Source: Durusdinium trenchii (taxonomy: Eukaryota; Sar; Dinophyceae; Suessiales; Symbiodiniaceae). From it: a DNA stretch of 64,000 nucleotides. Each line of letters begins with the position of its first letter. The first letter of the stretch is position 1. Of the stretch, positions 42,021 through 53,930 are shown in pieces. The position numbers and the translations under genes were made by a program. The notes below the pieces were generated by a model that saw nothing but the letters and a program-made list of their open reading frames with translations, searched no databases and was not told where the DNA came from. The stretch spans positions 836,665 to 900,664 of the forward strand of contig CAXAMN010023684.1 in NCBI GenBank assembly GCA_963970005.1. The letters are read 5' to 3'.

Positions 42021-42310
42021 AACTAGTGTCGTTGGAGAAGCTGGATCCGCAGTGCCTCTCGGAAAACGATCTCAGGTTCCTGGTCGCTCCAAACAGCCAT
42101 GTTCGGGCAATGGCCAAGAGCAGCTCCACAAAAGCTGGAAACAAATCAAAGGGACTTGGGGAAGAAGTTCCTGCTACTCCCGCACCAAGAAGCAATTACA
42201 CGCCGCGTTCTGTCAGGAAAAGGAAAATAGATGCTACACATCACATAGCCTTGGATGACAGCACATGCCGACCTATGTTTCTAGGGCCTCTGTCAAGATT
42301 CAACATTTAG
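42021..42310 (+). CDS. Terminal exon of a basic hydrophilic protein
   Basis: After ACCAGTACAG the plus strand is open to TAG at 42308. It encodes VSLEKLDPQCLSENDLRFLV, then a Ser/Lys/Pro-rich low-order region with RSVRKRK, a possible nuclear localisation signal. No family is recognised. The acceptor and composition support an exon; upstream exons were not found. Confidence 0.4.
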
Positions 42311-44372
42311 ATTATTCGAGCATGCCTCCAAGTCAACATACTTCGGCTGCCCTTCAAAAAAGCTTCCAGTTCGGCACGGAAGAATTCCACCACTCACTGC
42401 TTGCATCTTCTTGACGCGTTTCCAGGAGGGTGTTGTCTATTTGGACTGGGTGTGGCCGATATGATTGTAGACCACGTTCAATGTATTCACACCTGACTCC
42501 ATTCCAACATTCTGGAACAGGTTCGGGCTTTCACGTAAAAAGTATATAGAAGAATCAAGGAGCGGCCAGAATTCTAAAGCTTAATGGAACTCTGTTGACC
42601 TGAACATTCTGGCACAGTCGTGCACTGAAATCGATTTGGAGACTGAACTTTTTCTCTAAATAGAGCTGAGGTTAGATAGTTTCCTTTCTTTGCCACAGCT
42701 AGACCACGCTGCTTGGGTTGACCTCCTTTCTTGACTCTAACTTCCTGTTGGTCTACTCTCCGCTACGCTACGTTGTATCTTACTTTATCCCAGTAGATTC
42801 TGCGACGTTCTGCTCTTCTTTCTTCGGCTCTCCTTCATTCATGTTCTTTGGATAACCGGTTCACGCTGTTTGACTACAGTATGGTAGACAAGTGAGGAAT
42901 CTCAACTTTGTCATGTTCCATTTTGTTGCACTTTTGTGTTTCCAGTCACCTTCAGTTCCACCTGTTCGTGGGGGGGTTACTTCATACACATATTACTGCT
43001 GACTTTAGACCTTCATTTCATGCTACACACTTGGAATTGTTTTGTCATTTAACTTGATACATATTCTAAACAACAATTGTCTACGGTACTCTGTTCTACC
43101 CCTGGATGTTACCTGATTCTGACTCCTGACCTCACCGTACCTTTCCACGTTTTTCCACGTTACAATGTTCCACTCTCTCCTGCGCTACCTCAAGTCTTGT
43201 CTCACTTAACCAGGTGTGATTCCGGCCCACTTCCTAATCTTCTGTATAGTCAGTATGTTTACCGCAAGGTGTTAAAGCTGTGACAGAATTGGCTTAAATC
43301 GAGGCAGGTAACAAGTAGAGTAGGATAGTGGGATAGGCTGGACTTGTCTCCTTGACTGTAAAGTGGAGAAGTTTCTGTTGTGGCTTGTGAGCACAGAGCA
43401 TACTTTGCTGTGTTGTACCTTGATGTGCTCCTCCATTTTATGCTGCCCATTGTCAGCTTGCTTGTTTGTGTTCATGCTCCACTCCTTTCTGCTCGCCTCA
43501 ACCGAAACTTGCCTTCACTGCTCTCTAGTCTATACGCTGAAGGAACGAAGAACATTGAGCAGAACGTAGGAAGATGGAATGGGTGGGGCTGAGTACAGCA
43601 GGACCAAACCAAAGTAGGGTAGCGGGGAGGCCGAACAGGATTGAAATGGCACCTGGCACTGATGCGTAGTTGGTTTTGGAGCAGAATGAAAGGTAGCTTT
43701 CCCGACTGAAGTAGTGAAGAAAGAGTGGGAGACAAAGTTACATGGTGGAAGGAGCAGAAAGGGCTGTCTATGTAAGAATGCAAGCTAACCTTGTGTTAGA
43801 CAGACGCTGAGTTGAAAGCAGCGCATCGAATGAGCACCTCCTTTACCCTGCGAAGTGAAAGGGCGAGAATTGAAAAATGGAAGGAGCCGCAGCACAACGG
43901 TTATATAACGTAATATGGAGAGGCAACTAGATGTGAAAACAATTCAACATTGACACGCGCTACTGACTTTCAACCAAGTGATTGGGGTACAGCGGTTATA
44001 AACAGCTGCCATACACAATTGAATATATAAACTGGTCTGATGGTGGATCCAAATATGGTTGTGTCCTTGCGGTTTCCTGATGTTTTTGTATGTACAGTCT
44101 CACCTCGTGCTTTTCTTGGGATTCAATTTTGGTCTATTTAGGTTTGTTTACGCCGGGTGTATAATAACACCGACTGCAATGTTGTTGTCTTTTCATGTCT
44201 TTCCTACATGTCCTGTAGTGTACAGGTGCAAAACTCTGCCAAAGGCCCCAAAGATCCCCAAAGGCACATACGACACATAGGGCGTAGAATTGATGCCTCA
44301 ATGATTGGTTCCAAACAGCTTGTTCAAGCTACCCGCGTGGCAAACTCAAGGTAGCCGCCCTTACCAGGCTAC
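42311..44372. other. No gene seen
   Basis: Pyrimidine-rich sequence with only short unsupported ORFs. Confidence 0.5.
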
Positions 44373-44779
44373 CTTTCTTGAAAATCCAGTCCTCCAAGCG
44401 TAGATCAGAAATGGAACCAACTTCCACAAGCTGCCTAAGGTGGACCTGAGTGACACTGAGCTCTTGACACATCAAGCACACCTTCAACCCAGGATTACGA
44501 AAGCCCAAGGCAATTGTTTTCCAGGCCTCGATTTTGTCTGCGGTCGATTTCTCCAGCAACAGGTTTGCCTCACAGCAGTTGCCGTGGAAGTCAACACCAC
44601 TCAAGAGCTTTGAAAGCTTCAAGGAGCGCACGTCCAGGAAGTTTGGTGCATTGAGAATCTCAAACGGCACACGGATCAGGCCAGCACCACCCTCAGCACT
44701 GTTGTGGTGGTTTTTGATGGACACAAAAAGTTTCGCAATAACCAACCAACTTGAGGCTGGGTGTGAGAACGACATCTGG
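44373..44779 (-). CDS. Large orphan exon, unknown protein
   Basis: 407 bases between acceptor ACTCCGCAG and donor AAAG|GTAGCC. Encodes about 135 residues without a stop, including WLVIAKLFVSIKNHHNSAEG, LLLEKSTADKIEAWKTIALG and VHLRQLVEVGSISDLRLED. Strongly coding-like, soluble, no recognised domain. Partner exons are probably in 44.8-45.3 kb but are unclear. Confidence 0.5.
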
Positions 44780-46768
44780 CTGCGGAGTTTGTACGTTGAG
44801 CAAAGCTCGACTGAGTTACATAAGGTGAGCTCATCCGAGAGGAGATAAGCTTTGTAGCTTAAAAATAACAAATGAGATGGTTTGAGGCCAGTGAATGGAA
44901 AAAGACATGATGACGGGAACAAAGTTGAGGATTGATGAAGGTATGTTCTCTCAAATCATGCGTACAATGTGCATTTGCCAGATTCTCGACACCCAACTGC
45001 TTACAGCAGAACTGAAGCTCGAGGTGACTTCTACACAATGGAGTGACACGGTTCACACATCCCTCCAACAAGCCAAGATTAAGCCAAGTCTGTATAGATC
45101 GTGTAAGTTTTGGCAAAACAAGAAAAAGATGACACTGAAGGCGATGTGGAGCACTTTTGACTCTCTTGGGGCGTGACGTGGACTTGGAGCCTGGCTTGGT
45201 GTAAGCGATTGCATACACCCAAGAGTACAACATTTGCAGGGTCAGATCCAACCAAACAAAAGAGATCAAAATGTGTACAGTAGATCGAAAGAATGCGGGC
45301 AGCCGGAAACAAACCCTCTCATGTAATTAATTACAGTATTTATGTTCCGCAAAATGATGCAAATGAGAGTTCTACCACTGTATGCGGTCAGGAGGCTCTA
45401 GCCTTGAAAGGAGAGCGCTAATTAAATGAGAACCCCCTCAACTTGCTACATTCTTGCCTTTTCCCACCCAGCCTGCGAAAATTGCCATCTGCCTGCGAAA
45501 CAAAACTAAAGCACAAATCGGGTTCATCATGGGATGTGGATCCATATTCATTAAGATATGGTCTTAAAGCGCTGCATCATTGTCTCACCATGTTTCACCT
45601 GCTCAGCTTCGGTGGAGAAGTTAGCGCTGTGCTACAAAGGGAACTATTGCCATGAAACTACTTCCAGCTAGGACAAATTCCGTCCTTGCATGTGCTTGCA
45701 GCCGAGGCTATCGTCTCGAAGCTTTGCACACGTCCACTTGCTGTACTCCAGATTGGATGCGTGTACATTATGGAAAGGTGGAGGTGGAGACGCAGTGCCT
45801 TCCTTAGTTTACCAGAGCTACTGTGCCTCTCCCACCTGGACGGCCTACTCCTTCAAGAAAAGGAATGTTGTTTGTTGGATTGTTTCCTCTTCAGAGCTGC
45901 AATGAAATTGTTTGTGTGTGTGTGTTGTAGTAGATACTCAAATGATGCGACCAGCCCATAACATCGTGGGATTCTCCCTGAACCTGCAGCATGGCCTCCA
46001 ATTTCAATTGAGCCCTCGATGTGAACCTCGCCCTGTACCTTTGGTCTTTCATCTTGTCCGGCGCGTTACACGTCACACATGTGGATTCAAACCCTCAGCG
46101 ACCTGAATTTGTTCTTTGTTTTTACTCGTACTACGGCGTTACTACGGGCTGTCATGCAGAAAAACCTGGTCCTTACTCCCCTCCTCGCCCTCTCCTGACA
46201 ATACCAACTTGGATTACCTCTTTGCACTTGTCCTGTTCAGCAGCCGTGCTTTTCACTTGAGACACTTACTCATCGCGCCGCCAAAAATTTGTGCCCAGGC
46301 TCTTTGTCTCCCTTGTCTCTATTTTCTCATGCAGATTCCCTTCCCGCGACGATTGCCATCATTGCCACCATCAGCAGTACATTTCAGGCTTGGCGTCCTT
46401 GATGACTTTCCTTGCCCATCTTGTCTTCCTAGATTCGGATTCGTTGGGGGCATATGTTTGGCAACCTTGGAGTCATAGGTTTGCACTTGCGACATATTTG
46501 AAGCCTTTGTAGACTTCTGCAAGGACTGTTAGCAAGGTTACAATCTGAATTGGTTGTCCACAAAACGTGCTGCATTCCATGGCTAGTATGATCCCTGGGC
46601 TCTCCTGGCCCAGTTGTGAAGTTTTTAAACAGTGTGATGTTGTCTTTCTGTTGACTGGAGGATGAACCAGGTAGATGCACGTTAGCAAACATGCTCTTCG
46701 ACCATTGAGTTCGGGAAACGGATGTTGAAGTTTACTCCAAAGCCGCACTGCGTATATCTACTGTATAT
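44780..46768. other. No firm gene
   Basis: Possible minus-strand exon sequence near 45080-45270 (DLTLQMLYSWVYAIAYTKPG) and otherwise only short ORFs. A short TG run lies at 45912-45926. Confidence 0.4.
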
Positions 46769-46873
46769 TGCGAACCACTTTCCATGCGGTCTGACTGTAT
46801 AGCATAATTTGCATCACGTCAAGTTACTTTCAACTGACTTCAGCCCCTTTCAATATCAAGAGAAAGGTGCGTA
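46769..46873 (+). repeat. 5' LTR of copia element 2
   Basis: TGCGAACCACTTTCCATGC ... GACTTCAGCCC ... ATCAAGAG ... GGTGCGTA. Matches 55023-55080 except for an internal block of about 45 bases absent from the 3' copy and several substitutions. Immediately followed by TGGTAGCGGGGC. Confidence 0.7.
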
Positions 46874-46890
46874 TGGTAGCGGGGCTGAGA
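46874..46890 (+). promoter_or_regulatory. Primer binding site of element 2
   Basis: TGGTAGCGGGGCTGAG directly abuts the LTR end and resembles the site of element 1 (TGGCAGCGGAGCCC). Confidence 0.6.
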
Positions 46891-47169
46891 AGGAGGTAAC
46901 CCCTCTGGAGCTCTGATTGAAAAACCCCTAGGTCACTGGGATCCTGGGTGCGATTGTGAGCCTTTGGAACCCAAAAAGCTGGAGTGGTGAAGAACTGCTT
47001 TTGGCAACACTCTGTACCCAGTACATTGTGTCAAAGAGACATTAGTACAAGGAGATCAGAGAAATTCTTCAGACTGTAGCACAGAGCACGCTGGCAACAA
47101 CATCAGCCAGCATCTGAGGCAGTGAAGAAAGCAGTTGAAGACGAGAGGTCATCAACCAGATTAGTCAAA

Positions 47170-48290
47170 ATTGATAGCAAAGCCCAACATCTTTGACTAC
47201 AAGTCACAGGATGAAGAGACCAAGGCATTTAGAGAGTGGTCATGGGTCTTTGAGAGAAGTACTTGAGCGCAGTTGATGAAGGCTACATGCAGGACTTGAA
47301 GGAAATTCATGAAAAGCCACATGACAAATTTGACATCGACTTGGCAACTGAGGCAGCGAAGACTAGATGCATCAAGCAATATGGATTGTTAGTTTCATCG
47401 ATGAGAGGAAGGGCACTGCAATTGGTGAAAGCTGTAGAATACTCTATTGGATTTGGTGCCTGGGGGAGTTTGAATAAAGCTTTGGAACCAACTTCAAAGG
47501 CAAGAGGCTTGGCACTCTTGGGAGCAGCCACTACATGGCCAGCATTTTCAATGAATAGCGCGCTACAACCTCAACTCTTGAAGCTTGAAGAGGTATTTGA
47601 TGAGACTGTCAAGGCAGGGACTGCAATTGAGGAAGAGTTGAAATCTGCTATTCTTTTTGAGATGTGTGGGTGGACAACTCAAGTCCTATTTGAACTCGGC
47701 AATTGGCGACGATGTTCAATACCCAACTTTGAGGGCACATGTGTTGCAACGGGGTGGACATCAACAGAAGTGGGCTACTTCCATGGTGGCTAGTAGCAGT
47801 ACAGAATATCAAGGACCTATGCCAATGGCCGTCGATCGAATCCAAAAAAGGCAAGAGGGCAAGAATGACCGTCAGAAAGGAAAAGGTAAAGATGCCAAGA
47901 GCAAAGGAAAGAGAGGAAAAGGATATCAGAAAGGAAAAGAAGGTGATCATAAGTGTGAGGGCAAAGGCAAAGACCAGAAATGCAAAGGCGTGGCAGCGTG
48001 TTACACTGGTGGAAAGCGAGGACATCTTGCTAAAGACTGTTGGAGAAACTATATTCGACAGGTAGCAAGTGATCAGACCAGTTCATCTTCAGGAGGAGCA
48101 TCAGTGACAACTCAACATGCTAGTGTGAGCCAACAAGGGAGCTCAGCAGAGACCAAACCAGCGGTCAGGAGAACTGTGAACAGTGAGCCAACCATCTTTG
48201 ACTTGAGACAAGGAGATGATGAGCTGGAAGATCAAGGAGTGCGAGTATTTCACTTCTACATTGGAGTTGATGATGATGATGATGATGATA
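47170..48290 (+). CDS. gag: Copia element 2 gag (frameshifted)
   Basis: Coding-like sequence begins near 47170 (FREWSW...), and the main frame 47254-47793 holds the gag core (LVSSMRGRALQLVKAVE and LEPTSKARGLALLGAAT). A shift at about 47657-47700 moves to the frame reading RCVGGQLKSYLNSAIGDD, then a basic Lys/Gly-rich stretch and a CCHC-like knuckle CYTGGKRGHLAKDC in which the second Cys is Gly. It runs into an Asp tract encoded by (GAT)7 at 48269-48289, where the insertion begins. Confidence 0.8.
48269..48289 (+). repeat. (GAT)7, left of the insertion
   Basis: In-frame GAT repeats encoding Asp within element 2; matches the much longer GAT array at 50036-50146. Confidence 0.9.
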
Positions 48291-48639
48291 AGGGCCATGA
48301 GCGGCTCAACCCCCATCATTCGCCCACGTTGCCGCGGGGGAAGTGCGGAAACGTCCTTCTGCTCATGGGCAGCCCTAAGTTCACCGCGGCGCTGGTCGTC
48401 GCTCTCGATTACCGGTCCTATGATCACCATCAACCAGGACCCCGAGAACCAGATCTCTACAGGTTCTACCTCTTGTTCCTCGAGGCCGTGGCTGCCATTC
48501 TCTTCTGGCTCCACCGGAAGAACCACCTTTACACGAAGAGCTCCTCAAGCACCTGGCAACGATCAAGCTCATTGAGCTCGCGGACACACGTGGCAGCCTT
48601 AAAAGGACGCTCACCGGGGTCCCAAGTCCACGGCCAGGG

Positions 48640-49239
48640 TTGTTGGTTCCGTGCGTTGCAGGACTCTTCATGGCCTACTACGAGAACAACACGAGCACAT
48701 GGAATTGTTTGACTCCACCCGGGTGGCCCGACAGTTCTGGGTCTGCCACGAGACCCAGTGGAGCCGACACTTCACAGGCTCTTCAAGCCCTTTTCAAGGC
48801 GAAGCCGAGTGGCCCAGCACCTCATCTGGACGGGACACAGCCTCATTCTAAGGAGACATTCTCTCTACATGCACATCAATGGGCAAATTTCCATGGACCA
48901 TGCTGGGGCAGATGCCAATCTATCTCAACCGCCATCCACATCCATGACACGCCTGTTTACATGGCTACTTCATTGGAGGCCTACCTAGCTCAGCGGGACA
49001 CCATGACCGATCGACCCCATGCGGACCATGGCATCTCCTACCACCTGAGCTTAAATGCTGTCAGTGGACACTACTGCACTGCCATCCAAGATGGAGGCAC
49101 TTGGCGGGTCTCGGAGGACGACCTGGTCACCGTGGAGGACATTTTCCTGCCATGGATTGCACTTGAGGAGGCCGAGGCTGGCCCCTTCAAGGTCTCCAAC
49201 TCCATGGTAACTGGACTGGCATTGGCTGCCTGGGCTTGA
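48640..49239 (+). pseudogene. USP-like domain remnant within the insertion
   Basis: Open 199 codons in a degenerate context (neighbouring frames also carry coding-like pieces, e.g. HEELLKHLATIKLIELADTR just upstream). Near 49050-49130 it reads YHLSLNAVSGHYCTAIQDGG, then TWRVSEDD, resembling the C-terminal His box and following W/DD of ubiquitin-specific proteases, and the equivalent part of the LINE ORF2 at 583-2625. No Cys box is visible. Likely a decayed retroelement protein. Confidence 0.4.
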
Positions 49240-50035
49240 TCCTCTTGACACCAACAGCCTGGTGGACACCTTCACCTCGTGCTACAGACTGGTAGTCTTC
49301 TCATCATGCGAGGCAGCTGATCCTGGAAGCCTCAATCAATGGTTTGGGAAATTGCCGGACTCCTGGCGGAGCAGGGTGCTTTGAGCTCCACTCCAACTCC
49401 ACCGGAGCCGGACAGGCCTTCTGCTCTGCAGCCTGGTTACCATACCTTCTGGACAACAAGATGGAGGTTGACCACATAACCATACTTGTCACCGGCGTCT
49501 TCTTCCATTTTTGGACGGGGGGACCTATGGGTTCCACTGCACAGCCCCCCCCGGATGGTGGCACCTGCTGGGCCTATGACGGTGACTATGGGAAGGTCAA
49601 GTTTTCGCCGCTGCCACTGGTGGTTCTTGGGGACGGCTGTCTGTTGGGGATGAGCCAGGCTGGTGAAGAAATGCATCATGAATGGCAGGGGGCGTGGATC
49701 ATAGTTTTTCACCCTCCGGTGGGAACACTTCATCGTGGGTCGAAGCTGGCCCCTTGGCGGAACATGTGCAGTGAGCTTCATCTCATGTGCACACCCCCTC
49801 GGTGGTGTGCCTGCCTGCTGTTAGGCAGCACTTGCCTCTATGAGGACAGTGCTGTTGTGCTTGAGAAAATTTTCTTTTTGCATTTGGTGATGTGGTCACC
49901 ATAGGTGGAAGGGCTTTCACCCTGCTCGCCAGTTGACCGCACTATCAACTGTAGAGGCCAAAGGCCCTTCAGGGCGCCAGGTGGGACCAAACGGGTCCAC
50001 GCAATCATCGACTGATGAGCGTATGAAAGAAAAAA
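49240..50035 (+). other. 3' part of the insertion, decayed
   Basis: Open stretches on both strands (for example 49344-49904) lack motifs; treated as decayed coding or 3' untranslated sequence. Ends in the A-rich tail. Confidence 0.4.
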
Positions 50036-50082
<47 letters not shown>

Positions 50083-50092
50083 NNNNNNNNNN

Positions 50093-50146
<54 letters not shown>
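50036..50146 (+). repeat. (GAT)n array with scaffold gap
   Basis: Uninterrupted GAT repeats broken by the 10-N gap 50083-50092. It continues in frame into element 2 coding sequence as an Asp tract, so the true length is unknown. Confidence 0.95.
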
Positions 50147-50148
<2 letters not shown>

Positions 50149-50659
50149 GCCAGATTTCCAGGAAGTTGAAGAAATGGACATCTCAGATGATGAACCCATG
50201 GTGAGAAGACTTGGGGAAGAGAATGAGGATGTGGCCATCATTCTTGACAGTGGAGCAGATGTAGCATTATTCCCTTTGAGTATGGCAGGTCATGGGAAAG
50301 GAGAGCTACAATTCAGTACAAAGACTAAGCTACAAGATGCCCAAGGAAACCGTATCCCCACGGGAGGTGCGAACAGTGTTGAAATTTCCTTGCATGACCT
50401 TGATGGACGAGAAGTTGCTCTCAAAAAGAATGTGATCTTCAGTTCCAAGGTAAATCAGCCCATACTTTGTTATGGAAGGTTGATGGAGCATGGTTGGGGA
50501 ATCAACAGCAGAGAGCAAACGTTGGAGAATGGTGACTTGAAGGTACCACTCAACCTACAAAATCGCTCTTTGACGGTTCAAGGCCGCATTAGAGTCATTC
50601 GAGATGAAGATGAGAACTGCAAGAATCAGGCTGGAGATTCAATGAGCATGGACCGCTAG
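50147..50659 (+). CDS. Copia element 2 aspartic protease
   Basis: After the Asp tract the frame reads MDISDDEPMVRRLGEE and AIILDSGADVALFP, the D-S-G-A active site of a retropepsin. Ends at TAG near 50657. Intact across its length. Confidence 0.8.
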
Positions 50660-51161
50660 CTAGTGGGTACTTCAAAACTTGTGGGTCCCACAGTCATTCC
50701 AGAAGTAGAAGAATCACCAGAGCTGATGAGAACTACTTTGGTGAAAAGAGGAGGTCGATGGCTAATGCCTGAATATTGTGAGAGAATGATGAAAAGGAAG
50801 GACTTGATGAGCAATTCTTTGATGATGATGCAGACATTCCTTCAATCGCAATCTTCAGCTATGAGCCAGCACCACCAGAGGATATGGGATTCTTTGCACC
50901 AGGGTACAAGAAGCTTGAGAACAGGGAGCAAAGAAAGAAAGAAGTGCAGCAGGCACTAGAAGAGATTACCCCTACTCCACAGGAGAAGGAGGTGGAAGGT
51001 CAGAAAAAAGATGAAAAGAAAGAAGATGACCTTGAGTGTGAACTACAATTGAGCTCGATGAATGGAATAGAGTTGACTAAGGATTCATCCTATTTCTTGG
51101 CATTTCACGCAGTGGCTCTAAGCTAAAGGTCTACACCAAGATCCTCAATCACAACAAAGAG
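50660..51161 (+). CDS. Copia element 2, protease-integrase linker (broken)
   Basis: Two overlapping frames, 50663-50959 and 50884-51126, polar and Met/Glu/Lys-rich, without a domain. Kept only because they lie in order between protease and integrase. Confidence 0.4.
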
Positions 51162-52131
51162 ATGGAACTGTTGAATGCCAAAAGCTTGGTGAGTGAAGCA
51201 AAAGCTCAAGAAACAAGAGAGGCATTAGGACAAAGTGTCGCAAAGATGCCAGATGAAGCAACTCAAGCAAGGCACGGATTGACACACGCGCCATATGCCA
51301 ATTGGTGTAAGGAGTGCATTGAACATCGAGCGCGTCCAGGTCGCCATGAGAGAACAGATGGAGTGAAGAGAGGAAGTATTCCTGAGGTAAGCTTTGACTT
51401 TTGCTATGCAAGAGCAAGAGACTCAGGGACAAAGTCAGCAAGAGCAGTATGTTGGCTAGTTGCAATTGACAGCCGTTCAAGTTGCGCCATTAGGGAGCAA
51501 AGGCCAGCTTCGTCTAATTGTGCAAGAATTGGTGAATTCAGTCAATTGTTGGGGTATTGAGCAATCACCTACAGGAGTGACAATGAGCCCACAACAAGCC
51601 AAATCCTCAAGATGCTGGTCAATGCTCACCACAGTCTAGGACTCACTACCAGATTGGTTAACTCAAAGCTTGGAGATCATTCATTTCTGTCAGAGAACAC
51701 AGTTGACAGGGTGAGAAAGCTTGCAAGAACTTTCATTGAAGGTGTGCAGTCAAGACTTGGTATCAAGATTGGATCAGATCATGCACTTTGGACTTGGGCA
51801 GCAAGACATGCCAGTTGGGCGCTTAACAGATTTCAGCCAGCCAAAGGGGCAACTTTTTGTGAGCTTGTCTATGGTCAAAGTTACAAAAGGCGTCTAGCAG
51901 AGTATGGTGAACCAGTGCATGTTTACATCAAGAACCTCAACAAGTCTCAACAAAGGAGAAGCGAGATTGCATTTATGCTTGTTTTTGGGACAGGTTGAAA
52001 GGCAAGACACCTATGTACTCACAAATGGAGTGCAGGTAGTGCTTAGCAAATGCATCAGACGAACAGATCAAGATTGGTCCAAATACTTAACCCTTCACAA
52101 AAGCTTCAATGCGTTTTCATGGAAGCATTAA
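51162..52131 (+). CDS. Copia element 2 integrase (frameshifted)
   Basis: Zinc-binding region with HGLTHAPYANWCKECIEH, first catalytic Asp in SFDFCYAR, then after a shift near 51480-51575 the second Asp in DNEPTTSQILKML and the Glu in SENTVDRVRKLA. The following HALWTWAARHASWALNRFQP and LVYGQSYKRRLAEYGEPVH are the usual post-core region. A second shift lies near 51990. All three catalytic residues survive, but not in one frame. Confidence 0.85.
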
Positions 52132-52539
52132 ACCAATTTTGGAGGCAGAATTGCTTGAGGAGCTAAATTCCAATGAAGAAACTCAGGCCATCAGATGACT
52201 CAAGCAAGAAGGCCAAGAGCAATATGGTGAAAGTTGTAGGAGGAGATCTTTACCATGTAAAAAGATGTAGAATTATCCCCAGTTGCAGAAGAAGTTGGTG
52301 AAGAAGAGTGGGAAGATGGAGAAGATGATGGTTCAGACTTGGAAGAAATCAATGGACCTGAATGCTTGTGGGGTGATGGAGAACATGAACCTGAAGGAGA
52401 TCCAGAAGAATGGATTGACGGAGTAGCTGATGAAGTGGAGGAGAAAAGACTCTAGAAGATGCAAGCGCTAGAGAAACCAGAGGCAAGCACAAAAGGAATC
52501 AGTTACTTGACAACATGACTGGAGGAAGAAACCATATCA

Positions 52540-53328
52540 GCTTGGAGATGGTATTTCAGCCAAGAGGTGGAAGAGAAGATCAAGACTAGTTGCAAGAGAA
52601 TTTGCTTTCGCTGAAGGAAAGAGAGATGACATTTTCTCACCAGCGACTTCAGGACAGGTACTGAAGCTTCTACCCACAAAATGCTTGCAGACAACTACCA
52701 AAGAAGATGAGGCAAGAGAGGGAGGAGGAGGAGGAGGAGGAGGAGGATTCTCACAGATGTTAGGATGCCTTGATGTGAAGGACGCATTTCTATAAGTTCC
52801 ACAAGAGAAACCATTAAAAGTGATCTTGAGAGGAGAAGATTCCTAGTCAAGAGGAATCTACCTGGACAATGAGTTGGAGCAAAAGCATGGTTTGACTTTT
52901 TCACAGAGTATCTCACAGAGGAATTCAACTACCAATTTAGTGCTGAGTGTCCATGCCTAGGAAGAAATGAGAAGAGTATCATTTTGATCCTTGTGGATGA
53001 CTTCATTTTCACAGGAGACTCAAAGTACATCAATGAATTTGTTCTTCCAAAGATTCAAGACAAATTCGACACCGGAGATGAATTCAATGTTCTGAGGAGA
53101 AAGTACAAACTTGAAGTTGATGGATTATGGATCCAACCAGGCAACTACACCCAGCAGATGTTGAAAGCCTATAAGAGCAGATTGGACCTGCCAAACTTCA
53201 ACAACTACCAGCAGACAACTCAATCCAGATGGAAGACAAGTCAGAAGTCTTGCATGAGCCAGAGGAGATTAGCGTTTTCAGAAGCATTGTTGGATCCGGT
53301 ATTTACCTATGTCAAGAGAGGTATGTAG
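52540..53328 (+). CDS. Copia element 2 reverse transcriptase (broken)
   Basis: Reads RSRLVAREFAFAEGKRDDIF, SPATSGQVLKLLPT and LGCLDVKDAFL, where TAA 52793-52795 replaces the next codon. Between them a GGA run (about 52722-52748) adds a Gly tract. The catalytic box ILVDDFIFTG lies near 52981-53010. Several shifts mean no active product. Confidence 0.85.
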
Positions 53329-53930
53329 CATTCACAGTGAAGGAATTGGCTTCAAGAATGTTAAATCCTACAGCTATGTCATTTCATCGCTTGAAGAAAT
53401 TCCTAGGATACTTGAAGAAGACTATGGACTCTTGTCTAGTGCTTGAATTTGCACAAGAAGGAGAAGGTTATGTCAAGAAAGGAGAAAGCTATTGGTGCTT
53501 GGAGACATTCTCACACTCAGACTGGAGTGGGAACAAAGGCCACAGAAAGTCAACATCAGGAGGATTCCATGCATTGAATAGTTGTCCATCGTTCAACAGC
53601 TGCAGAACACAGAATATCACTAGCTTATCTTCATGTGAAGCTGAACTACATGCAATAGTTTCCAGCATCAGATGGAATCTATATCAGAGCACTTCTGGAA
53701 TTTGCTCTTGGGACCTTCACAGATTCATCGAGCGCGCGCCAACTTGTGACAAAGAGAGGAGTTGGAAAAGTGCGGCATGTAGATGGAAAGTTGCTGTGGA
53801 TTCAGAACAGGAAAGACTTCAAGATGGTACAAGTACCAACAGACAGCAACATGGCAGACCTCAACACAAAGCCACTTGGAGGACAAAGAATAAGATACTT
53901 GATGCACCTAATTGGTTACTGGCACAGTGA
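53229..53930 (+). CDS. Copia element 2 RT C-terminus and RNase H
   Basis: After RT remnants (SFHRLKKFLGYLKKT), RNase H appears as FSHSDWSGNKGHRKSTSGGF and SLSSCEAELHAIV. A shift near 53700-53745 moves the end of RNase H (VPTDSNMADLNTKPLGG) to the frame open from 53746. Confidence 0.85.
   Translation: MEDKSEVLHEPEEISVFRSIVGSGIYLCQERYVAFTVKELASRMLNPTAMSFHRLKKFLGYLKKTMDSCLVLEFAQEGEGYVKKGESYWCLETFSHSDWSGNKGHRKSTSGGFHALNSCPSFNSCRTQNITSLSSCEAELHAIVSSIRWNLYQSTSGICSWDLHRFIERAPTCDKERSWKSAACRWKVAVDSEQERLQDGTSTNRQQHGRPQHKATWRTKNKILDAPNWLLAQ

Larger units (their letters stand above)
48290..50035 (+). mobile_element. Retroposon-like insertion within copia element 2
   Basis: Compositionally distinct, GC-richer block lying between two halves of a GAT tract; element 2 coding resumes on the far side (protease). 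It ends GTATGAAAGAAAAAA before the GAT array, like the A-rich tail of a retroposon. It contains coding remnants including a USP-like His box. A 5'-truncated or internally deleted LINE is the likely identity, but no RT motif is visible. Confidence 0.55.

Noticed and set aside
49344..49904. 186-codon plus ORF with many Cys and Trp
   Set aside because: Both strands are open, there is no motif, and it lies in the decayed 3' part of the insertion.
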